Shown in pieces: positions 1-5,752 of a stretch of 9,966 nucleotides of DNA. The stretch's first letter is position 1, and every line of letters starts with the position of its first letter. A model generated the notes under the pieces. It saw only the letters and a program-made list of their open reading frames with translations. It was not told the DNA's origin and did no database searches. The stretch spans positions 1 through 9,966 of the forward strand of contig CALMMO010000016.1 of NCBI GenBank assembly GCA_937868455.1, read 5' to 3'. The translations under genes and the position numbers were made by a program. This DNA is from an uncultured Marmoricola sp. (GTDB lineage: Bacteria > Actinomycetota > Actinomycetes > Propionibacteriales > Nocardioidaceae).

Positions 1-156
1 GGCCCGACGCAAGATTCCCCGCTGCACATCTTCACTGCGGTCGGTGCCGAAGTTTTGCCACAACCCCAACGACAGGCGGGGCAGTTGCAGACCGCTGCGG
101 CCACAAAAGGCGAAGTTGTCGTGGGTGTATCGGTCACTGGCTGCGGTGTAGTTCAC
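1..156 (-). CDS. Aldo/keto reductase, YghZ-like (5' part only, cut by window edge)
   Basis: This is the first 52 codons of an NADPH-dependent aldo/keto reductase. The visible protein reads M-N-Y-T-A-A-S-D-R-Y, followed by FAFCGRSGLQLPRLSLGLW (about residues 15-33), then QNFG at 34-37 and DVQRGILRRA at the window edge. This is the N-terminal beta hairpin and first barrel strand of the YghZ (L-glyceraldehyde-3-phosphate reductase) branch, recalled as YRYCGKSGLRLPALSLGLWHNFG in E. coli. The GTG at 154-156 is chosen because it puts the CGRSG motif at the same distance from the start as in that family. There is no good Shine-Dalgarno; TAGAGA lies 7 nt upstream. The catalytic Asp-Tyr-Lys-His tetrad lies outside the window, so activity cannot be judged. 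It is divergent from the SMR gene. YghZ-like is a family assignment from the N-terminus alone; another AKR of the voltage-gated K-channel beta-like group is possible. Confidence 0.85.
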   Translation of the reverse strand, partial: MNYTAASDRYTHDNFAFCGRSGLQLPRLSLGLWQNFGTDRSEDVQRGILRRA

Positions 157-195
157 TTGCGTATCTCTACCAGAGTCGCAGCTAGAGTTCTCGCC
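157..195. promoter_or_regulatory. 39-bp divergent start region with mirrored TAGAG(A/T) elements
   Basis: Only 39 bp separate the GTG of the reductase (minus) from the ATG of the SMR gene (plus). On the plus strand TAGAGT (183-188) is followed by exactly 7 nt and then the ATG at 196. On the minus strand TAGAGA (169-164) is followed by exactly 7 nt and then the GTG at 156. An actinobacterial -10 (TAnnnT) 7 nt from a start codon is the arrangement of a leaderless transcript, and neither gene has a clear Shine-Dalgarno. TAGAGA departs from the consensus at the last base. No convincing -35 is seen for either. The promoter assignment is inference. Confidence 0.4.
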
Positions 196-522
196 ATGCT
201 CTGGGCGTGGATAGTGCTAGCGATCGCTATCGGCGTCGAAATCGTCTCAACTGCGCTGCTGCCCAAGACCCACGGATTCACTCAACCCTGGTGGACCACA
301 GTCGTCATCGTCGGCTACGCGATCTCGATCTGGCTGCTCGCCGTGGTCGTGGAGAAGATCCCCCTCAGCATCACCTACGCCATTTGGTCTGGCGTCGGCA
401 CCGCGGTCGTCGCGGTCATCGGCATGACAGTGCTGGGTGAGGAAATCAGCACCATCAAAGTCGTCTCATTGGCGCTCATCGTCGTCGGAGTGGTGGGCCT
501 CAACGTGTCAGGGGCGCACTAG
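196..522 (+). CDS. Small multidrug resistance (SMR) efflux transporter, EmrE/QacE type
   Basis: A 108-residue inner-membrane protein with four predicted helices (about residues 3-22, 33-51, 58-78 and 84-104), the normal length for SMR proton-coupled antiporters, which work as antiparallel dimers. Helix 1 carries the essential membrane-embedded Glu15 (EmrE Glu14). Helix 2 has SIWLLAVVVEKIP, and helix 3 has TYAIWSGVG with Tyr61 and Trp64 (EmrE Tyr60 and Trp63). The YAIWSGVG form matches the Qac/EmrE drug-exporting branch better than the guanidine exporters (Gdx/SugE, usually AYAVWTGIG), so quaternary ammonium or other lipophilic cations are the likely substrates. The reading frame is open upstream to position 55, but the ATG at 196 is used because helix 1 begins there as in the family and the upstream codons encode no recognisable sequence. 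Its 3' end overlaps the convergent methyltransferase by 23 bp. Some SMR transporters need a paired partner; none is visible here. Confidence 0.9.
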   Translation: MLWAWIVLAIAIGVEIVSTALLPKTHGFTQPWWTTVVIVGYAISIWLLAVVVEKIPLSITYAIWSGVGTAVVAVIGMTVLGEEISTIKVVSLALIVVGVVGLNVSGAH

Positions 523-1135
523 TCTCCAGCACCCTGAACCCCTTGGCGCTGTGCAGTTTGGTGGTCGGATAGCCCTGGTTGGTCAGCCAGCCGGCTAGCG
601 AGTCCGCACCCAGGTTCTTGCCGACGACACTAAGCATCCGACCGCCTGGTTTGAGTGTCGGGAGCCAGGTGAGCAACAACTCGTGCAGGGCTTGCTTGCC
701 GATCCGAATCGGGGGGTTGCTCCAGATTTCGTCGTACTGCGCCCCCGGGAGGCGCGTGCTTGCCACGTAGCGATCTTCCACGCCAAGGGCGGCAGCATTT
801 TCGTTCGCCAACAGCACGGCACGCTCGTTCACGTCCACCGCATCCACCACTGCCTCGGGTTGGGCAACGGCAATCGCCAACCCGATGACTCCCCAGCCAC
901 ACCCCAGGTCGAGGTAGCGGCCCGGCCCTGGTGGCTCGCATTCGCGCAACAAAACCGAGGTGCCGATGTCGAGTCGACCCTGAGCAAAGACCCCCGACCC
1001 GGTGGCCAGGGTCAGGTGATGACCCCACACATCGATGTTGACCGTGGTGCGGGTGAACGCCACGGTCGGGTCGGCGGAGAAATAGTGGTCCTCACTCACA
1101 GGCGTATCGTGCCCCATCACTCGGTGCCCTATCAC
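500..1135 (-). CDS. RsmC-like class I SAM-dependent methyltransferase (probable 16S rRNA guanine-N2 methylase)
   Basis: About 211 residues from the GTG at 1135. The fold is a Rossmann-type methyltransferase of the MTS family. HYFSADP opens the domain (17-23), the SAM-binding motif [12 protein letters not shown] is at 75-85, the acidic DVNERA loop is at 101-106, and the catalytic motif [11 protein letters not shown] is at 139-147. VGKNLGADS (171-179) and the KGFRVL C-terminal strand (199-204) follow. NPPI/NPPF enzymes of this group methylate exocyclic guanine amines. E. coli RsmC (m2G1207) is about twice as long, and this one corresponds to its catalytic half, as in the Bacillus YbxB type. The start is uncertain: GTG at 1135 overlaps the truA stop as GTGA, but a 15-bp duplication offers GTG at 1120 and ATG at 1117. 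All three precede the domain. Probably translated with truA. The 3' end overlaps the convergent SMR gene. Substrate is inferred. Confidence 0.85.
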   Translation of the reverse strand: MIGHRVMGHDTPVSEDHYFSADPTVAFTRTTVNIDVWGHHLTLATGSGVFAQGRLDIGTSVLLRECEPPGPGRYLDLGCGWGVIGLAIAVAQPEAVVDAVDVNERAVLLANENAAALGVEDRYVASTRLPGAQYDEIWSNPPIRIGKQALHELLLTWLPTLKPGGRMLSVVGKNLGADSLAGWLTNQGYPTTKLHSAKGFRVLETSAPLTR

Positions 1136-1139
1136 TCGG
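1110..1139 (-). repeat. Tandem 15-bp duplication across the truA stop / methyltransferase start
   Basis: On the minus strand CCGAGTGATAGGGCA (1139-1125) is followed immediately by CCGAGTGATGGGGCA (1124-1110), with 14 of 15 bases identical. The first copy contains the GTGA that ends truA and starts the methyltransferase. The second copy repeats the GTG and converts the next codon to ATG. As the period is five codons, the methyltransferase frame is kept and reads [10 protein letters not shown]. Confidence 0.85.
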
Positions 1140-1923
1140 GGAGCGTGCGGACCACTCGAGCCCGACTTGCCTGCTCAGCCATGTCGTCTTCGGCTGGATA
1201 GCCGACTTCCTCAAGGGTGAGTCCCTTGGCGGGCATGACCGTCACACCCGAGTCGCGAACCCGGGCACTGAGCACCTCAGCCGCCCATTGGGGATCGCGG
1301 CGGCCCTCCCCCACTGCAACGAGCGCGCCCATGAGCGCGCGCACCATCGAGTGGCAGAAAGCATCGGCTCGCACCGTGGTACTCACGCCAGTCGGGGTGC
1401 GCTCAACCGTGAGATCCAAGAGCGTGCGGATCGTGGTCGCGCCCTCACGCTTCTTGCAAAACGCCGCGAAATCATGCTCGCCGAGCAGATGCCCGGCCGC
1501 GACATTCATGGCCTCGACGTCGAGCACCCGAGGCCAGGCCACCACATGGTTACGAGTCAGCGGATCGATCGCAGCGTCGTTGAGCCGATAGACGTAGCGC
1601 CGCCACAGGGCTGAGAACCGGGCGTCGAATCCATCGGCTGCCACCTGCACTGCGCGCACGCGTACGTCGGACTCAAGCACCCCGTTTAGCCGACGCTGCA
1701 CTCGCTCAACGCTCTCAGCAAGGTCAGCCACATCGACGTGCACCACCTGACCACGGGCATGGACCCCAGTGTCGGTGCGCCCAGCACAGGTAACGGCAAC
1801 CTCGGTGCGCAAGATCGTGCCGAGCGCCGCTTCGAGTTCACCCTGCACCGTGCGCAAGCCAGGCTGACGGGCCCACCCGTGAAACCCGGTGCCGTCATAG
1901 GCAAGGTCGATTCGCAAACGCAC
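1132..1923 (-). CDS. truA: tRNA pseudouridine(38-40) synthase TruA
   Basis: 263 residues, a normal length. TruA converts uridines 38, 39 and 40 of the tRNA anticodon arm to pseudouridine and works as a homodimer. The N-terminus [20 protein letters not shown] (2-21) is the family signature. [19 protein letters not shown] (46-64) holds the catalytic aspartate Asp51 (E. coli Asp60). RRYVYRLN and [10 protein letters not shown] lie in the middle, and [20 protein letters not shown] is the conserved C-terminal helix. The frame is open back into rplQ, but the GTG at 1923 is chosen because the family sequence begins there and AAGGA lies 7 nt upstream. It sits 112 bp downstream of rplQ, the usual actinobacterial order, separated from it by a strong hairpin that may lower its expression relative to the ribosomal genes. 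Its TGA overlaps the following methyltransferase by 4 bp. Confidence 0.96.
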   Translation of the reverse strand: MRLRIDLAYDGTGFHGWARQPGLRTVQGELEAALGTILRTEVAVTCAGRTDTGVHARGQVVHVDVADLAESVERVQRRLNGVLESDVRVRAVQVAADGFDARFSALWRRYVYRLNDAAIDPLTRNHVVAWPRVLDVEAMNVAAGHLLGEHDFAAFCKKREGATTIRTLLDLTVERTPTGVSTTVRADAFCHSMVRALMGALVAVGEGRRDPQWAAEVLSARVRDSGVTVMPAKGLTLEEVGYPAEDDMAEQASRARVVRTLPE

Positions 1924-1983
1924 CCGGCGATCCTTGCACTTGGTGCCCCTGCAGTGGCAACCCGCTTGGCTTGTGGCACCCGC

Positions 1984-2025
1984 AAAAGCACGATGCCCGC
2001 CTCCCCCGAGGGGAAAGCGGGCATC
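1984..2025 (-). terminator. Strong hairpin after rplQ, probable partial terminator
   Basis: On the minus strand a perfect 9-bp stem GATGCCCGC/GCGGGCATC (2025-2017 with 2000-1992) encloses a second CCCC/GGGG stem. It begins 10 bp after the rplQ stop. The 3' flank is GTGC followed by four T residues, a short and slightly displaced U tract. It probably terminates or attenuates part of the transcription from the ribosomal operon before truA. No U tract exists on the plus strand. Confidence 0.65.
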
Positions 2026-2035
2026 AAATGCTTGA

Positions 2036-2542
2036 TCAGGCTTCTTCAGTCGCCTCAGCAGCAGCCTCTTCGACTGGCGCTTCTTCAACTGCAGGCTCTT
2101 CGACCTTTGCTGCCTCAACCTTGGCCGGCTTATCGGCCTTCTTCTTGGCAGGTGCCTTAGGGGCGTAGTCCTCGTTCACCAGTTCGATCACGGCCATGGG
2201 GGCGTTGTCGCCCTTGCGGGGCGCGATCTTGGTGATCCGGGTGTAGCCACCTGGGCGGTCAGCGAACTTCGGACCGATCTCAGTGAAGAGAACGTGCACA
2301 ACTGACTTGTCGCGCACAGTCTTGAGCACCTCACGGCGGGCCGCGATGGACGCGGTGGTGCCGAGTTCGGCCTTCTTGGCCTTGGTGATCAGCTTCTCTG
2401 CAAGCGGACGCAGCACCCGAGCCTTGGCTTCGGTGGTGGTGATGCGACCGTGCTCGAACAACGCCGTGGCGAGGTTCGAAAGGATCAGACGCTGGTGAGC
2501 CGGGCTACCGCCGAGGCGGGGACCCTTCTTGGGGGTTGGCAT
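2036..2542 (-). CDS. rplQ: Large-subunit ribosomal protein L17 (bL17)
   Basis: 168 residues. bL17 lies near the polypeptide exit tunnel of the 50S subunit. The conserved core [19 protein letters not shown] (1-19), [18 protein letters not shown] (24-41), [14 protein letters not shown] (45-58) and [18 protein letters not shown] (98-115) is complete. After VNEDYAPKA (122-130) comes a low-complexity tail of about 40 residues, first Lys/Pro/Ala and then Ala/Glu-rich ([22 protein letters not shown] type). This is longer than E. coli L17 (127 aa) but usual in actinobacteria. The ATG at 2542 is chosen over the in-frame ATG eight codons upstream because the family sequence starts at MPTP and GAGGG lies 7 nt in front. 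It follows rpoA by 60 bp and ends the S13-S11-S4-alpha-L17 group. Confidence 0.97.
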   Translation of the reverse strand: MPTPKKGPRLGGSPAHQRLILSNLATALFEHGRITTTEAKARVLRPLAEKLITKAKKAELGTTASIAARREVLKTVRDKSVVHVLFTEIGPKFADRPGGYTRITKIAPRKGDNAPMAVIELVNEDYAPKAPAKKKADKPAKVEAAKVEEPAVEEAPVEEAAAEATEEA

Positions 2543-2602
2543 TGCATTTCCCTCTGTTTCTCCCAAGCCGTGTTAGGTACTTGAGTAGATATTGCTAGTG
2601 GA

Positions 2603-3616
2603 TTAGTACTGCTCGTCTTCGATGGCGTCGTCGTCGTAATCGTCGTCGTACGACGCGATCATCGACGGGTCGAAGCCAGGTGCGCTGTCCTTAAGCGAGA
2701 GACCCATCTCGTGCAGCTTCAGCTTGACCTCGTCGATCGACTTGGCGCCAAAGTTGCGGATGTCGAGCAGGTCCTGCTCCGAGCGACCAATGAGCTCACC
2801 CACGGTGTGGATGCCCTCGCGCTTGAGGCAGTTGTAGCTACGCACGGTCAGCTGCAGGTCTTCGACCGGCAACGCCAAGTCAGCGGCAAGCTGCTCATCG
2901 ACTGGCGAAGGACCAATGTCGATGCCCTCGGCCTCGACGTTGAGTTCGCGAGCCAACCCGAACAGTTCAACCAAGGTCTTACCAGCCGAAGCGATCGCGT
3001 CACGAGGACGGATTGAAGGCTTGGTTTCGACATCGATCACGAGCTTGTCGAAGTCGGTCCGCTGCTCGACACGAGTGGCCTCAACCTTGTAGGTCACCTT
3101 GAGAACGGGCGAGTAGATCGAGTCAACCGGCATGCGGCCAATCTCGTTGTCTGCACCCTTGTTCTGGACTGAGGAGACGTAGCCACGGCCACGCTCGACA
3201 ACCAGTTCCATCTCCAACTTGCCCTTGTCGTTCAAGGTGGCGATCTTCAGGTCAGGGTTGTGCACCTCGACACCGGCCGGGGGCGCGATGTCAGCAGCAG
3301 TCACGTCGCCAGCACCCGACTTGCGCAGGTACATGGTGACGGGCTCGTCGTGCTCCGAAGAGACGACCAGCGACTTGAGGTTAAGGATGATCTCGGTGAC
3401 GTCTTCCTTGACGCCTTCGATCGTGGAGAACTCGTGCAACGCGGTGTCGACCTTGATCGAGGTGACCGACGCGCCGGGGATCGAGCTCAACAAAGTACGA
3501 CGAAGCGAGTTGCCAAGGGTGTAACCGAAACCTGGCTCCAAGGGCTCAATCACGAACCGCGAACGGAACTCATCGATTGATTCCTCGGACAACTGAGGAC
3601 GCTGTGCAATTAGCAC
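2603..3616 (-). CDS. rpoA: DNA-directed RNA polymerase subunit alpha
   Basis: 337 residues, complete. The alpha dimer is the scaffold on which beta and beta' assemble. The N-terminal assembly domain (about 1-230) carries [20 protein letters not shown] (21-40), [20 protein letters not shown] (61-80), and VERGRGYVS (140-148). After a linker the C-terminal DNA- and activator-binding domain (about 247-312) has [14 protein letters not shown] (256-269), including the Arg259 and Asn262 type contacts for UP-element DNA, and [16 protein letters not shown] (283-298). The end is a highly acidic tail (321-337, [12 protein letters not shown]). The start is a GTG with AGGA 8 nt upstream, matching the family start MLIAQRP. 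It lies 116 bp after rpsD, with a hairpin in the gap, and 60 bp before rplQ. Confidence 0.98.
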   Translation of the reverse strand: MLIAQRPQLSEESIDEFRSRFVIEPLEPGFGYTLGNSLRRTLLSSIPGASVTSIKVDTALHEFSTIEGVKEDVTEIILNLKSLVVSSEHDEPVTMYLRKSGAGDVTAADIAPPAGVEVHNPDLKIATLNDKGKLEMELVVERGRGYVSSVQNKGADNEIGRMPVDSIYSPVLKVTYKVEATRVEQRTDFDKLVIDVETKPSIRPRDAIASAGKTLVELFGLARELNVEAEGIDIGPSPVDEQLAADLALPVEDLQLTVRSYNCLKREGIHTVGELIGRSEQDLLDIRNFGAKSIDEVKLKLHEMGLSLKDSAPGFDPSMIASYDDDYDDDAIEDEQY

Positions 3617-3694
3617 TTCTTGTTTCCTTTCCGAACCCGCCCGCTATTTGAAGGGCTCGAATTTACTGGTGGCGGTTTAGATGTGAAGTTGGTG

Positions 3695-3726
3695 TTTGGA
3701 GGTGGCACTCACGCACCACCTCCAAA
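3695..3726 (-). other. 11-bp perfect hairpin between rpsD and rpoA
   Basis: TTTGGAGGTGG (3695-3705) and CCACCTCCAAA (3716-3726) are perfect inverted repeats around a 10-nt loop. The structure begins 6 bp after the rpsD stop. On the transcribed strand it is followed by CACCAACTTC with no U run, so it is not a standard intrinsic terminator. It may be a processing, stability or partial-attenuation element that sets rpoA-rplQ expression relative to rpsD. The function is inference; the structure is seen. Confidence 0.7.
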
Positions 3727-3732
3727 GCAGGA

Positions 3733-4341
3733 CTACTTCTTGGAGTAGTACTCGACGATGAGCTGCTCTTGAACCGGAAGTTCAATCTGCTCACGCACTG
3801 GCAACTGGTGAACCAAGATGCGCATGCGACCGGCAAGCACCTCGAGCCAACCCGGGACGATCCGCTCGCCGTGGGTCTCACGAGCCACGATGAAGGGGGT
3901 CATCTCCAGCGACTTCTCGCGCACGTCGATCACGTCGTGCTGGGTCACCTGGAACGAAGGCACGTTGACCTTCTTGCCGTTCACCAGGAAGTGACCGTGC
4001 ACCACGAGCTGACGAGCGTGGCGACGCGTGCGGGCAAAGCCTGCGCGGTAGACCACGTTGTCGAGGCGGCACTCAAGAAGCTGCAGCAGGTTGTCACCGG
4101 TCTTGCCGGAACGACGAGCTGCCTCTTCGTAGTAGTTGTGGAACTGCTTTTCCATCACGCCGTAGGTGAAGCGAGCCTTCTGCTTCTCCTGCAACTGGTT
4201 GCGGTACTCGCTCTCCTTCACCCGAGCGCGGCCGTGCTGGCCGGGGGCGTAGGGGCGCTTCTCGAAGGCGGCATCGCCGCCAACCAGGTCGACGCCGAGA
4301 CGACGTGACTTCCTGGTCATTGGGCCGGTGTAGCGGGCCAT
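3733..4341 (-). CDS. rpsD: Small-subunit ribosomal protein S4 (uS4)
   Basis: 202 residues, the usual length. uS4 binds the 5' domain of 16S rRNA early in 30S assembly and contributes to decoding accuracy. MARYTGPMTRKSRRLGVDLV (1-20), PYAPGQHGRARVKESEY (30-46), and EKQKARFTYGVMEKQF (52-67) are typical. The S4 RNA-binding domain runs from about 92 to 153 (RLDNVVYRAGFARTRRHARQ, then VHGHFLVNGKKVNVPS). The N-terminal region lacks the four-cysteine zinc motif found in some paralogs, so this is the zinc-free form. The ATG at 4341 has GAGGAG 9 nt upstream. It is 37 bp downstream of rpsK. In E. coli S4 is the autogenous repressor of the alpha operon; whether it does so here cannot be told from the sequence, but the long structured spacer before rpsM is a candidate target. 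Confidence 0.98.
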   Translation of the reverse strand: MARYTGPMTRKSRRLGVDLVGGDAAFEKRPYAPGQHGRARVKESEYRNQLQEKQKARFTYGVMEKQFHNYYEEAARRSGKTGDNLLQLLECRLDNVVYRAGFARTRRHARQLVVHGHFLVNGKKVNVPSFQVTQHDVIDVREKSLEMTPFIVARETHGERIVPGWLEVLAGRMRILVHQLPVREQIELPVQEQLIVEYYSKK

Positions 4342-4378
4342 GGGTTATTTCTCCTCTAAGTCTTGTCAGTACGACCGG

Positions 4379-4786
4379 TCAGACCCGGCGACGTTTGGGC
4401 GGGCGGCAGCCGTTGTGCGGAGTCGGGGTGACATCGGCGATGGTGCCGACCTCAAGCCCAATTGCACCCAGCGAGCGGATTGCGGTTTCGCGACCCGAAC
4501 CCGGGCCCTTAACGAATACGTCAATCTTCTTCATGCCGTGCTCCATTGCCCGACGCCCAGCAGCCTCAGCGGCCATCTGTGCGGCGTACGGCGTGGACTT
4601 GCGGGAACCCTTGAAGCCGACGGTGCCGGCTGAGGCCCACGAGATCACTGCACCGGTGGGGTCAGTGATCGTGACGATCGTGTTGTTAAACGTCGACTTG
4701 ATGTGGGCTTCGCCCTGAGCGACGATCTTCTTTTCCTTCCGACGCACCTTTTTGGCGCCAGCCGCTGCGCGGCTCTTGGGAGGCAT
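4379..4786 (-). CDS. rpsK: Small-subunit ribosomal protein S11 (uS11)
   Basis: 135 residues, complete. uS11 sits on the 30S platform next to the mRNA exit and contacts the Shine-Dalgarno helix region. After a basic N-terminal arm ([12 protein letters not shown], 9-20) come [15 protein letters not shown] (28-42), [20 protein letters not shown] (49-68), [16 protein letters not shown] (91-106), and the basic C-terminus [18 protein letters not shown] (118-135), all at family positions. The ATG at 4786 is preceded by AGGAG with a 7-nt spacer. It lies between rpsM (49 bp upstream) and rpsD (37 bp downstream) with no terminator, so it is co-transcribed with them. Confidence 0.98.
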   Translation of the reverse strand: MPPKSRAAAGAKKVRRKEKKIVAQGEAHIKSTFNNTIVTITDPTGAVISWASAGTVGFKGSRKSTPYAAQMAAEAAGRRAMEHGMKKIDVFVKGPGSGRETAIRSLGAIGLEVGTIADVTPTPHNGCRPPKRRRV

Positions 4787-4835
4787 CAGTTATCTCCTAG
4801 AAATTCTCGTGAATAGAAGGTCAGCAATCCGCGGA

Positions 4836-5210
4836 TTACTTGGCCTTCTTCTTGCCGGCGACGGTGCGCTTGGGGCCCTTGCGGGTGCGCGCGTTGGTCT
4901 TGGTGCGCTGGCCACGCACGGGCAGACCCATGCGGTGGCGGCGACCCTGATAGCTGCCAATCTCAATCTTGCGACGAATGTCGGCTTGCACCTCACGGCG
5001 CAAGTCACCTTCGATCTTGAAGTTGGCTTCAATCGCGTCACGGAGCTTCACGAGCTCTTCATCACCCAACTCGTGCACACGAAGGTCGGGGTTGACCCCG
5101 GTCTCCGCCAGCAACTGGTGGGCGCGGGTACGGCCAATGCCGTAGATGTAGGTAAGTGCGATCTCGATGCGCTTCTCGCGCGGGAGATCAACACCAACAA
5201 GGCGTGCCAT
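4836..5210 (-). CDS. rpsM: Small-subunit ribosomal protein S13 (uS13)
   Basis: 124 residues. uS13 is in the 30S head, forms intersubunit bridges to 23S helix 38 and L5, and touches P-site tRNA with its C-terminal tail. The sequence [20 protein letters not shown] (1-20), [14 protein letters not shown] (21-34, helix-hairpin-helix-like), [20 protein letters not shown] (82-101) and the Lys/Arg-rich tail [20 protein letters not shown] (102-121) is complete. The ATG at 5210 is used; an ATG nine codons upstream in frame lies in the leader and adds nothing family-like. AAAGGGAAG lies upstream of the start with a rather long spacer. It is the first gene after the 363-bp hairpin-filled spacer, so it may be the first gene of a separately controlled S13-S11-S4-alpha-L17 unit. 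Confidence 0.97.
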   Translation of the reverse strand: MARLVGVDLPREKRIEIALTYIYGIGRTRAHQLLAETGVNPDLRVHELGDEELVKLRDAIEANFKIEGDLRREVQADIRRKIEIGSYQGRRHRMGLPVRGQRTKTNARTRKGPKRTVAGKKKAK

Positions 5211-5258
5211 GTGTTGGCTTCCCTTTCGGTAGTTCACGGTGGTGTCGGCGTGATGCGT

Positions 5259-5318
5259 ACGAGGTGGGAACCTCGTCTCCGGCCATCCGCTCCGGAGGTG
5301 GTTTCGGTCTGTGAGACC
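5259..5318 (-). other. Three small stem-loops in the rpsM leader
   Basis: Three perfect inverted repeats are packed just upstream of the rpsM Shine-Dalgarno. They are ACGAGGT-GGGA-ACCTCGT (5259-5276), CTCCGG-N9-CCGGAG (5277-5297) and GGTCT-GTG-AGACC (5306-5318). The first two abut. With the hairpins at 5361-5578 they make nearly the whole 363-bp rpmJ-rpsM spacer (5211-5573) potentially structured RNA. No gene is recognised in that spacer. A weak -10-like TACCTT (minus strand, 5341-5336) occurs in it, without a -35. Confidence 0.6.
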
Positions 5319-5360
5319 TAAGCGATCACGTTGATAAGGTATTTAGTTGTTGTTGGTTTT

Positions 5361-5394
5361 CCGTGGGCTGCTGCTTGGAGCAGTTGTTCCACGG
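5361..5394 (-). other. Hairpin in the rpmJ-rpsM spacer
   Basis: CCGTGG (5361-5366) pairs with CCACGG (5389-5394). Inside it, CTGCT (5371-5375) pairs with AGCAG (5379-5383) around a 3-nt loop. On the plus strand AGTTGTTG starts at 5345 and again at 5401, on either side of the hairpin. So on the transcribed strand this hairpin, like its neighbours, is followed by an A/C-rich CAACAACT linker. Confidence 0.65.
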
Positions 5395-5400
5395 GTTTCC

Positions 5401-5496
5401 AGTTGTTGTGACCTTGCGATGCTTTGGCAACACTTGGTCACGGTTTTCAGTTGTTGTGACCCTGCGATGCCTTAGCAACACTTGGTCACGGTTTTG
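5401..5496 (-). repeat. Two tandem 48-bp units, each a bulged hairpin
   Basis: Unit 1 (5401-5448) and unit 2 (5449-5496) agree at 44 of 48 positions; the start of a third unit (AATTGTTG) follows at 5497-5504. In each unit GTGACC pairs with GGTCAC, stacked directly on an inner TTGC/GCAA stem with a 9-nt loop and a 5-nt bulge on one side. On the transcribed (minus) strand the one substitution in the inner stem gives a G-U pair in unit 2. On the plus strand the same change gives a C-A mismatch, so the fold is kept only in operon-sense RNA. Units are separated by CAACAACT linkers on the minus strand. Confidence 0.8.
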
Positions 5497-5500
5497 AATT

Positions 5501-5578
5501 GTTGATCTGCTCCGGGGACCTCCTCCGGCACACCTCGCTTCGCTCGGCGTACCTCTGTCGGTCTCCTCGCAGATCAAC
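5501..5578 (-). repeat. 78-bp long inverted repeat overlapping the rpmJ stop codon
   Basis: GTTGATCTGC (5501-5510) and GCAGATCAAC (5569-5578) are a perfect 10-bp inverted repeat. Further in, GGGGACC (5514-5520) can pair with GGTCTCC (5560-5566) through one G-T position, and CCGGC with GTCGG. The centre carries the short palindromic string CTCGCTTCGCTCGG. On the minus strand the stem starts within the last rpmJ codons and contains its TGA. No U tract follows, so it is either a processing/stability structure or a small palindromic repeat element inserted after rpmJ. Confidence 0.75.
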
Positions 5579-5687
5579 CCTGACGTTGCTTGTGGCGGGG
5601 GTTCTCGCAAATCACCATGACGCGGCCGTGGCGACGAATCACCTTGCACTTATCACAGATCGGCTTGACGCTGGGGTTGACCTTCAC
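5574..5687 (-). CDS. rpmJ: Large-subunit ribosomal protein L36 (bL36), zinc-binding form
   Basis: 37 residues, the canonical length. The protein reads [20 protein letters not shown] followed by [17 protein letters not shown]. bL36 is a tiny zinc-ribbon protein in domain II/VI of 23S rRNA. All four zinc ligands are present: Cys11, Cys14, Cys27 and His32. This is therefore the C+ form used under zinc-replete conditions; several actinobacteria also carry a C- paralog elsewhere. The GTG at 5687 is set by a perfect AAGGAGG with a 6-nt spacer (5700-5694), the strongest ribosome-binding site in the window. It is 65 bp downstream of infA, and its stop codon lies inside the long inverted repeat at 5501-5578. 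Confidence 0.97.
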   Translation of the reverse strand: MKVNPSVKPICDKCKVIRRHGRVMVICENPRHKQRQG

Positions 5688-5752
5688 GTCTGGCCTCCTT
5701 TGTTAATCGGCTGGTTGCGCGCTCGAACCACCCAAGTGGCTCGGACGCTTGA

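Noticed and set aside
1..195. Guanidine (ykkC/mini-ykkC) riboswitch upstream of the SMR gene
   Set aside because: The upstream sequence is coding for the reductase on the other strand, only 39 bp is free, no paired ACGR-loop hairpins are seen, and the transporter looks like the Qac type instead of the guanidine type.
55..195. 47-codon N-terminal extension of the SMR protein
   Set aside because: It overlaps the reductase coding region and has no membrane or family-like sequence; helix 1 begins at the ATG at 196.
1924..2118. 65-codon N-terminal extension of TruA
   Set aside because: It runs into rplQ on the same strand and through the hairpin; the family sequence and a good AAGGA site fix the GTG at 1923.
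3769..4308. 179-codon open frame on the plus strand, antisense to rpsD
   Set aside because: It mirrors the rpsD codons, and no recognisable protein or ribosome-binding site is seen; S4 is unambiguous on the minus strand.
5401..5504. CRISPR-like array
   Set aside because: The 48-bp units are directly adjacent with no unique spacers, only two full copies exist, and no cas gene is present.
5326..5649. 107-codon minus-strand frame with a 16-residue repeat (NRDQVL-x-x-HR-x-VTTT)
   Set aside because: It starts inside rpmJ in another frame, and the peptide repeat only reflects the 48-bp DNA repeat, which is a multiple of three. The pairing pattern supports RNA structure, not coding.
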